40,838 bases of DNA, from positions 1 through 40,838 of the forward strand of contig JAFSRY010000093.1 in assembly GCA_017445845.1 (NCBI GenBank), given 5' to 3'. The stretch is from Prevotella sp. (GTDB lineage Bacteria > Bacteroidota > Bacteroidia > Bacteroidales > Bacteroidaceae). This document shows positions 7,886-15,676 of the stretch, one piece after another. The translations under genes and the position numbers were made by a program. The notes beneath the pieces are model-generated. The model was not told the DNA's origin and did not search any database. It saw nothing but the letters and a program-made list of their open reading frames with translations. Each line of letters begins with the position of its first letter. Within the stretch, counting starts at the first letter, position 1.

Positions 7886-8886
7886 GCAGGAAATACCAAA
7901 ACGGCTTTTTCCTCTTCGGCATCGTCGTGCTCACCATCATGCTGAGCCGGCTTGACTATGCCGAGGTGTGGCGTGGCCTCTGCCACGCGGGCTATTGGTT
8001 TCCTGCCGTATTGTTTCTGTGGGCTTTCCTATATGTATTCAATACTGCTGCCTGGTGGATTATCATCTGGTCGCAACAAGCCGACAGCAGCCAGCCCATG
8101 CCCTTCAGCTTCGGCTGGCTGTATAAAATCACCATCTCCGGCTTTGCACTGAACTATGCCACACCAGCCGGACTCATGGGAGGTGAACCCTATCGCATCA
8201 TGTCACTGGCACCGAAGACAGGCACCGAGCGCGCCACATCGTCGGTTATCCTCTACGCCATGACACACATCTTCAGCCATTTCTGGTTCTGGGCCATCTC
8301 TATCGTGCTGTGTCTGCTGACGCAGGCGATGACACCCTTCCTGGCCATCGTCCTCTTGTCAGCAGCCGTTTTCTGCGCTCTGGGCATTTGGTTTTTCATT
8401 GCCGGCTACCGCAAGGGACTGGCAGTGAGGGCAATGAACATTCTCAGTCACCTGCCATTCCTGAAGAAATGGGCCATGCCCTTCATCGAACGCCACTGTG
8501 AACAGCTGCAACAGATTGACCGTCAGATTGCCGCCCTGCACCGGCAGTCACCGCGAACCTTCATCACTGCAGTGTCGCTCGAACTGGCATGTCGCATGGT
8601 GTCGGCACTCGAAATCTTTTTTATCCTCCACATCCTCATGCCTGGCGTCAACTACATCGACTGCATTCTCATCCTGGCATTCACGAGTCTTCTGGCCAAC
8701 CTGCTTTTCTTCCTCCCCCTGCAGATTGGCGGTCGCGAAGGCGGTTTCCTGCTTTCCATCTCCGCACTCGGCATGGGAACCAGTGCGGGAGCTTTCGTTG
8801 CCCTCATCATCCGGTTGCGCGAGTTGGTATGGACTTTTGTCGGACTGCTGCTGATTAATTTAGAAAGAAAGAACACACGAAGCTAA
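7882..8886 (+). CDS. UPF0104 / lysylphosphatidylglycerol synthase-type integral membrane protein
   Basis: The 334-residue protein has about eight hydrophobic helices and no soluble domain, as in the membrane-only flippase-like proteins related to the MprF N-terminal half. Characteristic features are the WWIIIW segment, the GFALNYATPAGLMGGEPYR stretch (residues about 88-106) and the late NLLFFLPLQIGGREGGF segment, equivalent to the conserved P-x-G-G-E motifs. There is no catalytic synthase domain, so transport or flipping of a lipid, not aminoacylation, is the better inference. It starts with GTG at 7882, overlapping the upstream TGA (GTGA), which implies translational coupling with the PdxA-family gene. 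A functional link between the two is unproven. Confidence 0.8.
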   Translation: MSRKYQNGFFLFGIVVLTIMLSRLDYAEVWRGLCHAGYWFPAVLFLWAFLYVFNTAAWWIIIWSQQADSSQPMPFSFGWLYKITISGFALNYATPAGLMGGEPYRIMSLAPKTGTERATSSVILYAMTHIFSHFWFWAISIVLCLLTQAMTPFLAIVLLSAAVFCALGIWFFIAGYRKGLAVRAMNILSHLPFLKKWAMPFIERHCEQLQQIDRQIAALHRQSPRTFITAVSLELACRMVSALEIFFILHILMPGVNYIDCILILAFTSLLANLLFFLPLQIGGREGGFLLSISALGMGTSAGAFVALIIRLRELVWTFVGLLLINLERKNTRS

Positions 8887-8944
8887 GAGATTACATTTCA
8901 GCAACTTAGACTTCTAACCAGCATCTCAAAAAAAACACAGTCGT

Positions 8945-9046
8945 ACCTGTGTGAGATAATAGGATTACCTGTGTGAGATAATAGGATTACCTGTGTGAGA
9001 TAATAGGATTATCTGTGTGAGATAATAGGATTATCTGTGTGAGATA
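8945..9046. repeat. 22-bp tandem repeat array 1 (near-palindromic units)
   Basis: Four complete and one partial unit with an exact 22-bp period. Each unit is a 15-bp near-palindrome, GATAATAGGATTACC or GATAATAGGATTATC (starting at 8955, 8977, 8999 and 9021), followed by the 7-bp spacer TGTGTGA. The array fills the spacer between two convergent genes (ends at 8886 and 9073). A related array is at 30591-30700. Confidence 0.95.
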
Positions 9047-9072
9047 CAGATACGAGAACTTTGGATCGGCTG

Positions 9073-9861
9073 TCAGACCTCTTTGTGAACACCCTCTTGT
9101 TCCTGCTCAAGCTCTACCTCTTTTACCTTTTTAAAGAGGTCGGAAGCAAAAACGAGGTCGTTGAGCCGCTTGTTGTTCGAGGCGATGACTTCGTGCGAAG
9201 TGCCAGTCCATTCTTTCCGTCCCTTGTAGATGAAGAGAATGTTCTCACCGATGCCCATGACCGAATTCATGTCGTGGGTATTGATGATGGTCGTAATGCC
9301 AAAGTCATGGGTGATGCCCGACAGGAGTTCGTCGATGACAAGCGAGGTCTTCGGGTCGAGACCGGAATTGGGCTCGTCGCAAAAGAGATATTGCGGATTG
9401 AGCACGATGGCGCGAGCAATGGCTACGCGTTTCTGCATACCTCCTGATATTTCGGCAGGGTATTTGTCCTCTGCACCGAGCAGGTTGACGCGGTCGAGAC
9501 ACTCCATAGCCCGTGCACGACGTTGGCGATAAGTCTTCGACGAGAACATATCGAGCGGAAACATGACATTTTCCAGGACGGTCAGCGAGTCGAAAAGAGC
9601 GGCACTCTGGAATATCATCCCCATCTCGCGGCGCAGCATGACCTGTTCGCGCTTGGTCATCTTCACGAAGTCGCGACCGTCGTAGAGCACCTCGCCCGAT
9701 GTCGGCGTCAGCAGCCCTACGAGGTTCTTCATCAGCACAGTCTTGCCCGAACCCGACTGACCGATAATCAGGTTGGTCTTGCTGTCTTCAAAACGAAAGT
9801 TGATGTCGTGAAGCACTTCCTTGTCGTCGAACGACTTGTAGAGCGATTTAACTTCTATCAT
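9073..9861 (-). CDS. mlaF: ABC transporter ATPase of the MlaF type
   Basis: The 262-residue protein is a complete ABC ATPase. Walker A GQSGSGKT is at residues 34-41, a Q-loop Gln is in MIFQSAALF, the signature ISGGMQKR is near 143-150, Walker B is YLFCDEPNSGLDP, and the H-loop is TIINTHDM. The Asn in EPNSGLDP and the SGGMQKR signature are typical of MlaF/Mkl ATPases. With MlaE it would drive lipid movement between inner and outer membranes. It starts at the ATG at 9859-9861, 19 nt after the mlaE stop. No MCE-domain gene (mlaD) follows; the next downstream sequence is the repeat array. Confidence 0.9.
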   Translation of the reverse strand: MIEVKSLYKSFDDKEVLHDINFRFEDSKTNLIIGQSGSGKTVLMKNLVGLLTPTSGEVLYDGRDFVKMTKREQVMLRREMGMIFQSAALFDSLTVLENVMFPLDMFSSKTYRQRRARAMECLDRVNLLGAEDKYPAEISGGMQKRVAIARAIVLNPQYLFCDEPNSGLDPKTSLVIDELLSGITHDFGITTIINTHDMNSVMGIGENILFIYKGRKEWTGTSHEVIASNNKRLNDLVFASDLFKKVKEVELEQEQEGVHKEV

Positions 9862-9880
9862 TACTATTACCTCCTAACTC

Positions 9881-10627
9881 TCAACTCAGCATCGGCGTGA
9901 GAAACACGTCGGAGAAAAGGATGAGGACACTTGATGACACGACGGCAGCCGTTGACGCCTTGCCCACCTCGACAGAACCACCTTCGACACTATAGCCATA
10001 GTACGAAGAAACACTGGAGATGATATAGGCAAAGACAAGGCTCTTGATGATTGACATCCACAGAAACCAGGGCACAAAGTCGTGCTGAAGTCCTGCCGTC
10101 AGGTCGTCGGGCGGCATGATATGCCCGATGTAGGCTGTTCCGTAAGCACCGATAATGCCCATCGCCGACGAAAAGATGACAAGCACGGGCATGATAGTGA
10201 TGAGTCCGAGTATCTTCGGAAGAATAAGATACGAAGCCGAGTTGACACCCATGATCTCGAGGGCATCAATCTGCTGCGTCACACGCATCGTACCCAGCTC
10301 CGAGGCAATGTTCGAGCCCACCTTTCCAGCCAGTATCAGACACATGATGCTCGACGAGAACTCCAGCAGCATGATTTCGCGTGTCGTATAGCCTGCCACC
10401 CAACGAGGCATCCAGGGACTCTCGATGTTCTCCTTCATCTGTATGCAGATAACGGCGCCGATAAAAAACGAGATGAGCAGGACTATACCGATGGAGTCAA
10501 TGCCCAGTTGCTGCATCTCTTTCACATACTGTTTCCAGAACATGCGAAAACGCTCAGGAACGGAAAAGGTACGTCCCATCAGCATCAGATAACGGCCGAA
10601 AGTGGTCAGAGAATCATTGATTAACAT
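9881..10627 (-). CDS. mlaE: MlaE-type permease of an MCE lipid transporter
   Basis: The 248-residue membrane protein has five or six hydrophobic helices. The conserved MlaE core is visible: GAVICIQMKENIES, then VGSNIASELGTMRVTQQIDALEIMGVN (residues about 118-145), which contains the E-L-G-T-M-R-V-T-Q-Q-I-D-A-L motif of the family. It forms the channel that works with MlaF and a periplasmic MCE protein to move phospholipids. It has its own promoter at 10649-10656 and diverges from lptB, an LPS-export ATPase, so both genes near this junction serve outer-membrane lipid balance. Confidence 0.93.
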   Translation of the reverse strand: MLINDSLTTFGRYLMLMGRTFSVPERFRMFWKQYVKEMQQLGIDSIGIVLLISFFIGAVICIQMKENIESPWMPRWVAGYTTREIMLLEFSSSIMCLILAGKVGSNIASELGTMRVTQQIDALEIMGVNSASYLILPKILGLITIMPVLVIFSSAMGIIGAYGTAYIGHIMPPDDLTAGLQHDFVPWFLWMSIIKSLVFAYIISSVSSYYGYSVEGGSVEVGKASTAAVVSSSVLILFSDVFLTPMLS

Positions 10628-10648
10628 GCGTATAAACGTTTACGGATG

Positions 10649-10656
10649 CAAAAGTA
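10649..10656 (-). promoter_or_regulatory. -7 element for mlaE-mlaF
   Basis: Minus-strand TACTTTTG, a full TAnnTTTG match, 21 nt before the mlaE start codon. A TTG at 10676-10678 (minus strand) gives a plausible -33 at about 19 nt. It lies back to back with the lptB promoter. Confidence 0.65.
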
Positions 10657-10701
10657 ACTAAAAAAAACGACATCACAACGTTCCGTTCAAAACATTTTTA
10701 G

Positions 10702-10709
10702 TAATTTTG
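10702..10709 (+). promoter_or_regulatory. -7 element for lptB
   Basis: TAATTTTG fully matches TAnnTTTG, 41 nt before the ATG at 10751. Its upstream half overlaps the region needed by the divergent mlaE promoter, since the two -7 boxes are only 45 nt apart. Confidence 0.62.
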
Positions 10710-10750
10710 CAAAAGTTAAAGAAGCCCCAATGGGTCTTTTTAGGATGATT

Positions 10751-11518
10751 ATGAGCGAAACAACCAATTCTTCCGTCCTCCGAACCGAAGGACTCGTGAA
10801 AATCTACGGAAAGAGAACCGTTGCCAACAACGTCAGCATCAACGTGCGGCAAGGCGAAATCGTAGGACTGCTCGGCCCCAACGGAGCCGGCAAGACAACA
10901 TCGTTCTATATGACGACGGGACTCGTCGTTCCCAATGCCGGGCATGTCTACCTCGACGACGAAGACATCACGGGCTATCCCGTCTATCGCAGAGCACGCG
11001 CCGGCATCGGCTATCTGCCGCAAGAGGCTTCGGTGTTCCGCAAGATGTCGGTAGAGGACAATATCATGTCGGTCCTCGAAATGACGGGAAAGACACGCGA
11101 GCAACAACTCGAGAAACTGGAAAGCCTCATCAGGGAGTTCCGCCTTGAAAAGGTGCGAAAGAACATGGGCGACCGACTCTCAGGCGGCGAACGCCGACGC
11201 ACCGAGATTGCCCGTTGCCTCGCCATCGAGCCAAAGTTCATCATGCTCGACGAGCCCTTCGCCGGCGTAGACCCTATTGCCGTTGAAGACATCCAGCACA
11301 TCGTGTGGCAGCTGAAATACCGGAACATCGGCATCCTCATCACCGACCACAACGTGCACGAGACTCTCAACATCACCGACCGGGCCTACCTGCTCTTCGA
11401 AGGACGTATTCTCTTCCAGGGCGTACCCGAAGAACTCGCCGCCAACCCTATCGTCCGCGAGAAATACCTCGGTTCTAACTTTATCCTTCAGAAAAAAGAA
11501 TTCAAAATAGAGAAATAA
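10751..11518 (+). CDS. lptB: LPS export ABC transporter ATPase
   Basis: LptB powers extraction of LPS from the inner membrane with LptF/G. The protein has 255 residues from the ATG at 10751, preceded by AGGA; an in-frame ATG at 10730 would add seven residues and cannot be excluded. Walker A GPNGAGKT is at residues 42-49, the Q-loop is in [18 protein letters not shown] (the LptB hallmark), the signature LSGGERRR is near 145, Walker B is [16 protein letters not shown], and the switch is [12 protein letters not shown]. All catalytic residues are intact. It heads a same-strand run (DUF4468, SpoIIE phosphatase, STAS, M15 peptidases) with short spacers. Confidence 0.96.
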   Translation: MSETTNSSVLRTEGLVKIYGKRTVANNVSINVRQGEIVGLLGPNGAGKTTSFYMTTGLVVPNAGHVYLDDEDITGYPVYRRARAGIGYLPQEASVFRKMSVEDNIMSVLEMTGKTREQQLEKLESLIREFRLEKVRKNMGDRLSGGERRRTEIARCLAIEPKFIMLDEPFAGVDPIAVEDIQHIVWQLKYRNIGILITDHNVHETLNITDRAYLLFEGRILFQGVPEELAANPIVREKYLGSNFILQKKEFKIEK

Positions 11519-11554
11519 AAAACCTCCAATAAAAAAAATAAGAAACGGATCATC

Positions 11555-12301
11555 ATGAAACTGAAAAGAATGTGGGTTATTGCCGCTGCCCTCGCCCTCT
11601 GCGGCACAATGAACATGCAGGCACAAGTGATGAAGGCTGCCGACCTCGAGAAGTATGCCAAGGAACGTTATGGCGACAAATGGCTTGACGCCGCCAAGAA
11701 CCTTGCCGGCGAACTGCAGCTCGACAAGAACGAGAACCTGACCTATCAGCAGGTCATCCCCGCTGAGGGACAGACCAAAGAGCAACTCTATGTGACGCTG
11801 AACTATTGGGCCACATCTACCTTTCCGCCCACTGCCGCCGGAGCATCACCTGTCACACTGAACGACAAAGAGGCCGGCTGCATCATCGTTTCGGCCCCCA
11901 TCACCGACATCGTACGCCATACGGGCACACTCAACAAATACTCCGTAAGCATAACACCTATCATCCGCCTCGACATAAAGGACGGCAGGGTGCGCGTTAC
12001 CTTTACCGTACAGAGCTACGACATCCTGGCCGACATCAGCGGCGGATGGCTCAGCCCCGTCGACAGCGACGAGCGCACTTTCGGCGACTCCAAGAGAAAG
12101 AAAGCCGACATGACCAACCCATATCTCTATGACGAACGCTGGGAGATAGCACGCCACTATCCCTTCGTACAGAAGGATGCCCAAAAGCGAACCTGTGCCA
12201 AAGCCCTCGTCATGACCCACGCCTATTCCAATGCCATCATCGACAAGGTAGAAGAAGCACTGAAGAACGGCATCATCGGCAACGACAGCGAAGATTGGTA
12301 A
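11555..12301 (+). CDS. DUF4468-type exported protein
   Basis: The 248-residue protein starts with a signal peptide (MKLKRMWVIAAALALCGTMNMQA, then QVMKAAD). The body has the Bacteroidota DUF4468 pattern: a strand-rich segment in which an accumulated modification is compared (QLYVTLNYWATSTF, then DKEAGCIIVSAPITDIVRHTG, then RVRVTFTVQSYDI) and a C-terminal helix (NAIIDKVEEALKNGI). DUF4468 has a predicted TBP-like fold and no established activity. It probably acts in the periplasm. It is 36 nt after lptB and only 7 nt before the phosphatase sensor, so it may be expressed with both; whether it supplies a signal to the sensor's Cache domain is speculation. Confidence 0.72.
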   Translation: MKLKRMWVIAAALALCGTMNMQAQVMKAADLEKYAKERYGDKWLDAAKNLAGELQLDKNENLTYQQVIPAEGQTKEQLYVTLNYWATSTFPPTAAGASPVTLNDKEAGCIIVSAPITDIVRHTGTLNKYSVSITPIIRLDIKDGRVRVTFTVQSYDILADISGGWLSPVDSDERTFGDSKRKKADMTNPYLYDERWEIARHYPFVQKDAQKRTCAKALVMTHAYSNAIIDKVEEALKNGIIGNDSEDW

Positions 12302-12308
12302 CCACAGT

Positions 12309-14534
12309 ATGAAACAACTGGTAAAGAGAATCATCCCCGACTGGCTGCAGTCAAAAGGCAGTCTTGCCATCATCATCACGGCAGCCGTGCTGATTGAGGC
12401 TACGAGTGCCATTCAGTATTTCTTCGCCAAAGACGGCATCCGCGACGAGGTGGAGCATAGAGCCGAGAGCGAGCTGCGCGCCAAGAGCCTCGAAATACAA
12501 AACGTGATGAACGTCGTCAGGGTGGCTGTAGAGAACATGGCGTGGGCCGTAGAACAGCGACTCTCAAAGCCCGACTCGATGTGGGTCGTCACACAGAAAC
12601 TGCTGGCCGACAACGAATACATCGTAGGCAGTGCCATCGCCTTTGAACCTTATTATTATAAGAGCAAGGGCCGCCAATTCTCACCCTATACCTACAAGCA
12701 CGACGGCACCACGACCAGCAAACAGCTGGGTACTGACCAATACGACTACCACTCGATGGAATGGTATACCGTCCCTATGGAGACAGGGCACGGCCACTGG
12801 AGTGAGCCTTATTTCGACGAAGGCGGCGGCGAGATGATGATGACGACCTACAGTCTGCCCATCCGCAATGCTTCCGGACAGCCCATCGCCATCTTCACGG
12901 CCGACGTATCGCTCGACTGGCTCTCACAAGTCATCAATGCCCGGCACATCTATCCCTCGTCATACAACATTCTCCTGTCACGGACAGGACAGATCATGGC
13001 ATGTCCCGTCGAAAGCCTTGTCATGCGGCAGAACATACAGCAAGTGACCGCCGACCTGGAAGACACTACCGTCAGCTTCATCAACAAACAGATGATGTCG
13101 GGCCAAAGCGGACAAGCCACCGTCCACGACGAAAATGGTGAAAAGAACTATGTCTTCTACGCCCAGATGGACGGCGAAACGGAATGGTCGATGGCTGTCG
13201 TCTGCTCCGACAGGGAAATCTACTACAGCCTCAGACAGGTGGGGTTCAACCTGCTCTTGCTGATGCTTGTCGGTTTGATCCTCTTGGGATTTATCATCTG
13301 GCGTGCTGCCCGAAATGCCCGCAGCCTCTTCGCCGCCAATGCCGAAAAAGAACGGATGGGCAGCGAACTCCATATTGCCAGCGAGATACAGAAGGGTATG
13401 TTGCCCAAGATATTTCCACCCTTCCCCGAACGCGACGACGTGGAAATATACGGGTCGCTGGTGCCCGCCAAAGAGGTGGGCGGCGACCTCTACGACTTCT
13501 TCATCCGCGACGAGAAACTGTTCTTCTGCATCGGCGACGTCAGCGGAAAGGGAGTTCCGGCCTCCCTCGTCATGGCGGTCACCCGAAGTCTCTTCCGCAC
13601 CGTCTCCGCCCACGAGGCAAGCCCTGAGCGCATCGTCACAATGATGAACGATTCAATGGCTCAGATGAACGAGACAAATATGTTCGTCACACTCTTCCTC
13701 GGAGTCCTCGACCTGCCGACAGGACGCCTGCGCTATTGCAACGCAGGACACTGTTCGCCGGTGCTCGTGGGCGACAGCATAGGGTTCGTTCCCATCAAGG
13801 CCAACCTGCCTGTAGGCCCCATCGCCGGATGGAAGTTCGAAGGACAGGAACTCCTCATCTATCCACAGACCACCATCTTCCTCTATACCGACGGCCTGAC
13901 CGAAGCCGAAGACATCAATCACAAGTTGTTTGGCGAAGACCGGATGATGAAGAGTTTCACAAGCGAAAACCACACCGATGACTCCCCTCACGCCTCCATC
14001 CACTCACCGCAACATATCATCGAACGGATGACCGCTGCCGTCCACGCCTTTGTGGGCGAAGCCGAACAAAGCGACGACCTGACGATGCTTGCCATACAAT
14101 ACACCAAGGAACAGCTTGACGTGCGACTCTCTCGAAAACTCACCCTGCAGAACGACGTGCAGCAAGTGCCTCAGCTCGCAACATGGGTAGAAGAAGTATG
14201 CGAGGCAGTAGGCTTCGATGCCTCTACCACCATGCAGATGAACCTTGCCATCGAAGAAGCCGTCGTCAATGTCATGAACTATGCCTATCCCCACGGCACC
14301 GTCGGCGACATCTTCATCGAAGCACAAGCCAACGATATCCGGTTGAAAATCATCATCACCGATAGCGGAGCTCCCTTCGACCCCACGACCCGCGACGACG
14401 TCGACACGACCCTAAGCGCCGAAGAACGCCCCATCGGAGGACTCGGCATACACCTCGTACGCAAACTCATGGACAGCATCAACTACGAGCGCACCAACGG
14501 AAAGAATATCCTCACACTTAGAAAGAAACTATAA
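12309..14534 (+). CDS. membrane sensor with Cache domain, SpoIIE-type PP2C phosphatase and HATPase (anti-sigma-kinase-like) domain
   Basis: A 741-residue signalling protein. Helix 1 is at about residues 17-39 and helix 2 at about 312-331 (FNLLLLMLVGLILLGFIIW). Between them is an extracytoplasmic dCache-type sensor containing FEPYYYKSKGRQFSPY. After a short linker (ASEIQKGMLP) comes a SpoIIE/RsbU phosphatase with metal-binding motifs GGDLYDFF (about 390), GDVSGKGVPASL (about 409) and LYTDGLTEAED (about 525). The last 130 residues are an RsbW-like HATPase: N-box EEAVVNVMNYAYPHG (about 648), G1 DSGAPFDP (about 684), G2 GGLGIHLV (about 710). Kinase-like and phosphatase domains thus share one chain, and the adjacent STAS protein is the expected substrate. 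Output partner unknown. Confidence 0.9.
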   Translation: MKQLVKRIIPDWLQSKGSLAIIITAAVLIEATSAIQYFFAKDGIRDEVEHRAESELRAKSLEIQNVMNVVRVAVENMAWAVEQRLSKPDSMWVVTQKLLADNEYIVGSAIAFEPYYYKSKGRQFSPYTYKHDGTTTSKQLGTDQYDYHSMEWYTVPMETGHGHWSEPYFDEGGGEMMMTTYSLPIRNASGQPIAIFTADVSLDWLSQVINARHIYPSSYNILLSRTGQIMACPVESLVMRQNIQQVTADLEDTTVSFINKQMMSGQSGQATVHDENGEKNYVFYAQMDGETEWSMAVVCSDREIYYSLRQVGFNLLLLMLVGLILLGFIIWRAARNARSLFAANAEKERMGSELHIASEIQKGMLPKIFPPFPERDDVEIYGSLVPAKEVGGDLYDFFIRDEKLFFCIGDVSGKGVPASLVMAVTRSLFRTVSAHEASPERIVTMMNDSMAQMNETNMFVTLFLGVLDLPTGRLRYCNAGHCSPVLVGDSIGFVPIKANLPVGPIAGWKFEGQELLIYPQTTIFLYTDGLTEAEDINHKLFGEDRMMKSFTSENHTDDSPHASIHSPQHIIERMTAAVHAFVGEAEQSDDLTMLAIQYTKEQLDVRLSRKLTLQNDVQQVPQLATWVEEVCEAVGFDASTTMQMNLAIEEAVVNVMNYAYPHGTVGDIFIEAQANDIRLKIIITDSGAPFDPTTRDDVDTTLSAEERPIGGLGIHLVRKLMDSINYERTNGKNILTLRKKL

Positions 14535-14541
14535 TAAGAGC

Positions 14542-14847
14542 ATGAATACAACAATAGAAGAAAAAGACGGCGCTGTCATTGCCATCTTCGAAGGCCGCCT
14601 CGACACGGCTGCAAGCGTCCAGACTGAAAAAGACCTGATTCCCCTGAACAACTGCGAAGGAAAGGATATCATCCTCGACTGCAACCATCTGGAATATATA
14701 TCCTCAAGCGGACTGCGCCTGTTTCTGGGCGTCCTGAAAAATGCAAAGCCTCACGGCAGCAAAGTCTATCTGACCGGACTGAATAACGATTTGAAGTCTG
14801 TCTTTACCATGACAGGCTTCATCAATCTCTTCGAATTTAAGGATTAA
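14542..14847 (+). CDS. STAS-domain anti-sigma-factor antagonist (SpoIIAA/RsbV type)
   Basis: The 101-residue protein is a single STAS domain. The phosphorylation loop is DCNHLEYISSSGLRLFLG (residues about 47-64), where the Ser in SSGLR corresponds to the serine phosphorylated in SpoIIAA and RsbV. It begins 7 nt after the sensor gene, so the pair is almost surely co-expressed. The sensor's phosphatase and HATPase domains would remove and add phosphate here. In Bacillus the free STAS protein releases a sigma factor from an anti-sigma factor; no sigma factor gene is in this window, so the downstream target is unknown. Confidence 0.9.
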   Translation: MNTTIEEKDGAVIAIFEGRLDTAASVQTEKDLIPLNNCEGKDIILDCNHLEYISSSGLRLFLGVLKNAKPHGSKVYLTGLNNDLKSVFTMTGFINLFEFKD

Positions 14848-14857
14848 CAATAAAGAA

Positions 14858-15616
14858 ATGAACCGATTCTTCACCTGGATGCTGGCCGCCATCCTCATCT
14901 GCGGCCCCTTGGCTGTCGTATCATGCTCTGCCCAAAACAACAAAAAAGATACCGACACGACACCCCTTACCGAATGGCAGGCAGGGGCAACGGTCAGCAA
15001 CGAGGCTGTGGAGGCCTTCGGCGGCATCGACAAATGCTTCGCCGCCGAACCTATTCCCGACAGGGTATGGCAGCGGATGCAGGGAAAGACCTACAAGGAG
15101 AACCCATACATCGGACGTAATGACCTGCGACACATCCGCGTCCTCCATTGGGACTACGATGAGAAGATGCACGTTGGAGAGATGATTGTCAACCGTGAGA
15201 TTGCCGACCGCGTGGTCATCATCCTGCGTAAGCTTTTCGATGCGAAATACCCCATACAACGGATGCTATTACCCGACGTCTATAATGCCGACGACGAGAC
15301 ACAGATGCGCGACAACAACTCGTCGTGCTTCTGCTACCGTGCCATCGCAGGCACCACGAAGCTCTCCAAGCACGCACGAGGACTCGCCATCGACATCAAC
15401 ACCCTCTACAACCCTTACTACAAGGACCGCGCCGACGGCACTCGCTACATCCAGCCGGCAACGGCTGCCGATTATTGCGACCGCACAAAGGAGTTCAATT
15501 ACAAAATCGACCACGACGACCTCTGTTTCCGTCTCTTCACCGAGGCCGGCTTTGAGTGGGGCGGCGATTGGACTTCGTGCAAAGACTTCCAGCACTTCGA
15601 GTTGATAGAAGAGTAA
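14858..15616 (+). CDS. M15-family D-Ala carboxypeptidase-like lipoprotein
   Basis: The 252-residue protein begins with a lipoprotein-like signal (LAVVSC, Cys at about residue 23). The C-terminal half has the M15 zinc peptidase motifs: SKHARGLAIDIN (His and Asp ligands, about residues 169-180) and, at the very C-terminus, WGGDWTSCKDFQHFE, supplying the third His ligand. This pattern matches the VanY/extensin-like M15 peptidases that trim D-Ala from peptidoglycan stem peptides. It likely sits on the periplasmic side of a membrane. It follows the STAS gene by 10 nt. An exact substrate cannot be read from sequence. Confidence 0.82.
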   Translation: MNRFFTWMLAAILICGPLAVVSCSAQNNKKDTDTTPLTEWQAGATVSNEAVEAFGGIDKCFAAEPIPDRVWQRMQGKTYKENPYIGRNDLRHIRVLHWDYDEKMHVGEMIVNREIADRVVIILRKLFDAKYPIQRMLLPDVYNADDETQMRDNNSSCFCYRAIAGTTKLSKHARGLAIDINTLYNPYYKDRADGTRYIQPATAADYCDRTKEFNYKIDHDDLCFRLFTEAGFEWGGDWTSCKDFQHFELIEE

Positions 15617-15635
15617 CGGCAAGACATCCTGAAAA

Positions 15636-15676
15636 AAGAACCGTAAGACAAATCCCATAAGAACCGTAAGACAAAT
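15636..15676. repeat. 18-bp direct repeat ahead of the VanX-like gene
   Basis: AAGAACCGTAAGACAAAT occurs at 15636-15653 and 15659-15676 (23-bp period). The second copy runs into the ATG of the next gene (ACAAATG), while the first is followed by CCCATA. It looks like a duplicated translation-initiation leader. Confidence 0.85.

Noticed and set aside
8945-9046. Possible CRISPR array
   Set aside because: Spacers are a constant 7 bp with nearly the same sequence in every unit, and there are no cas genes; CRISPR arrays have unique spacers of about 30 bp.
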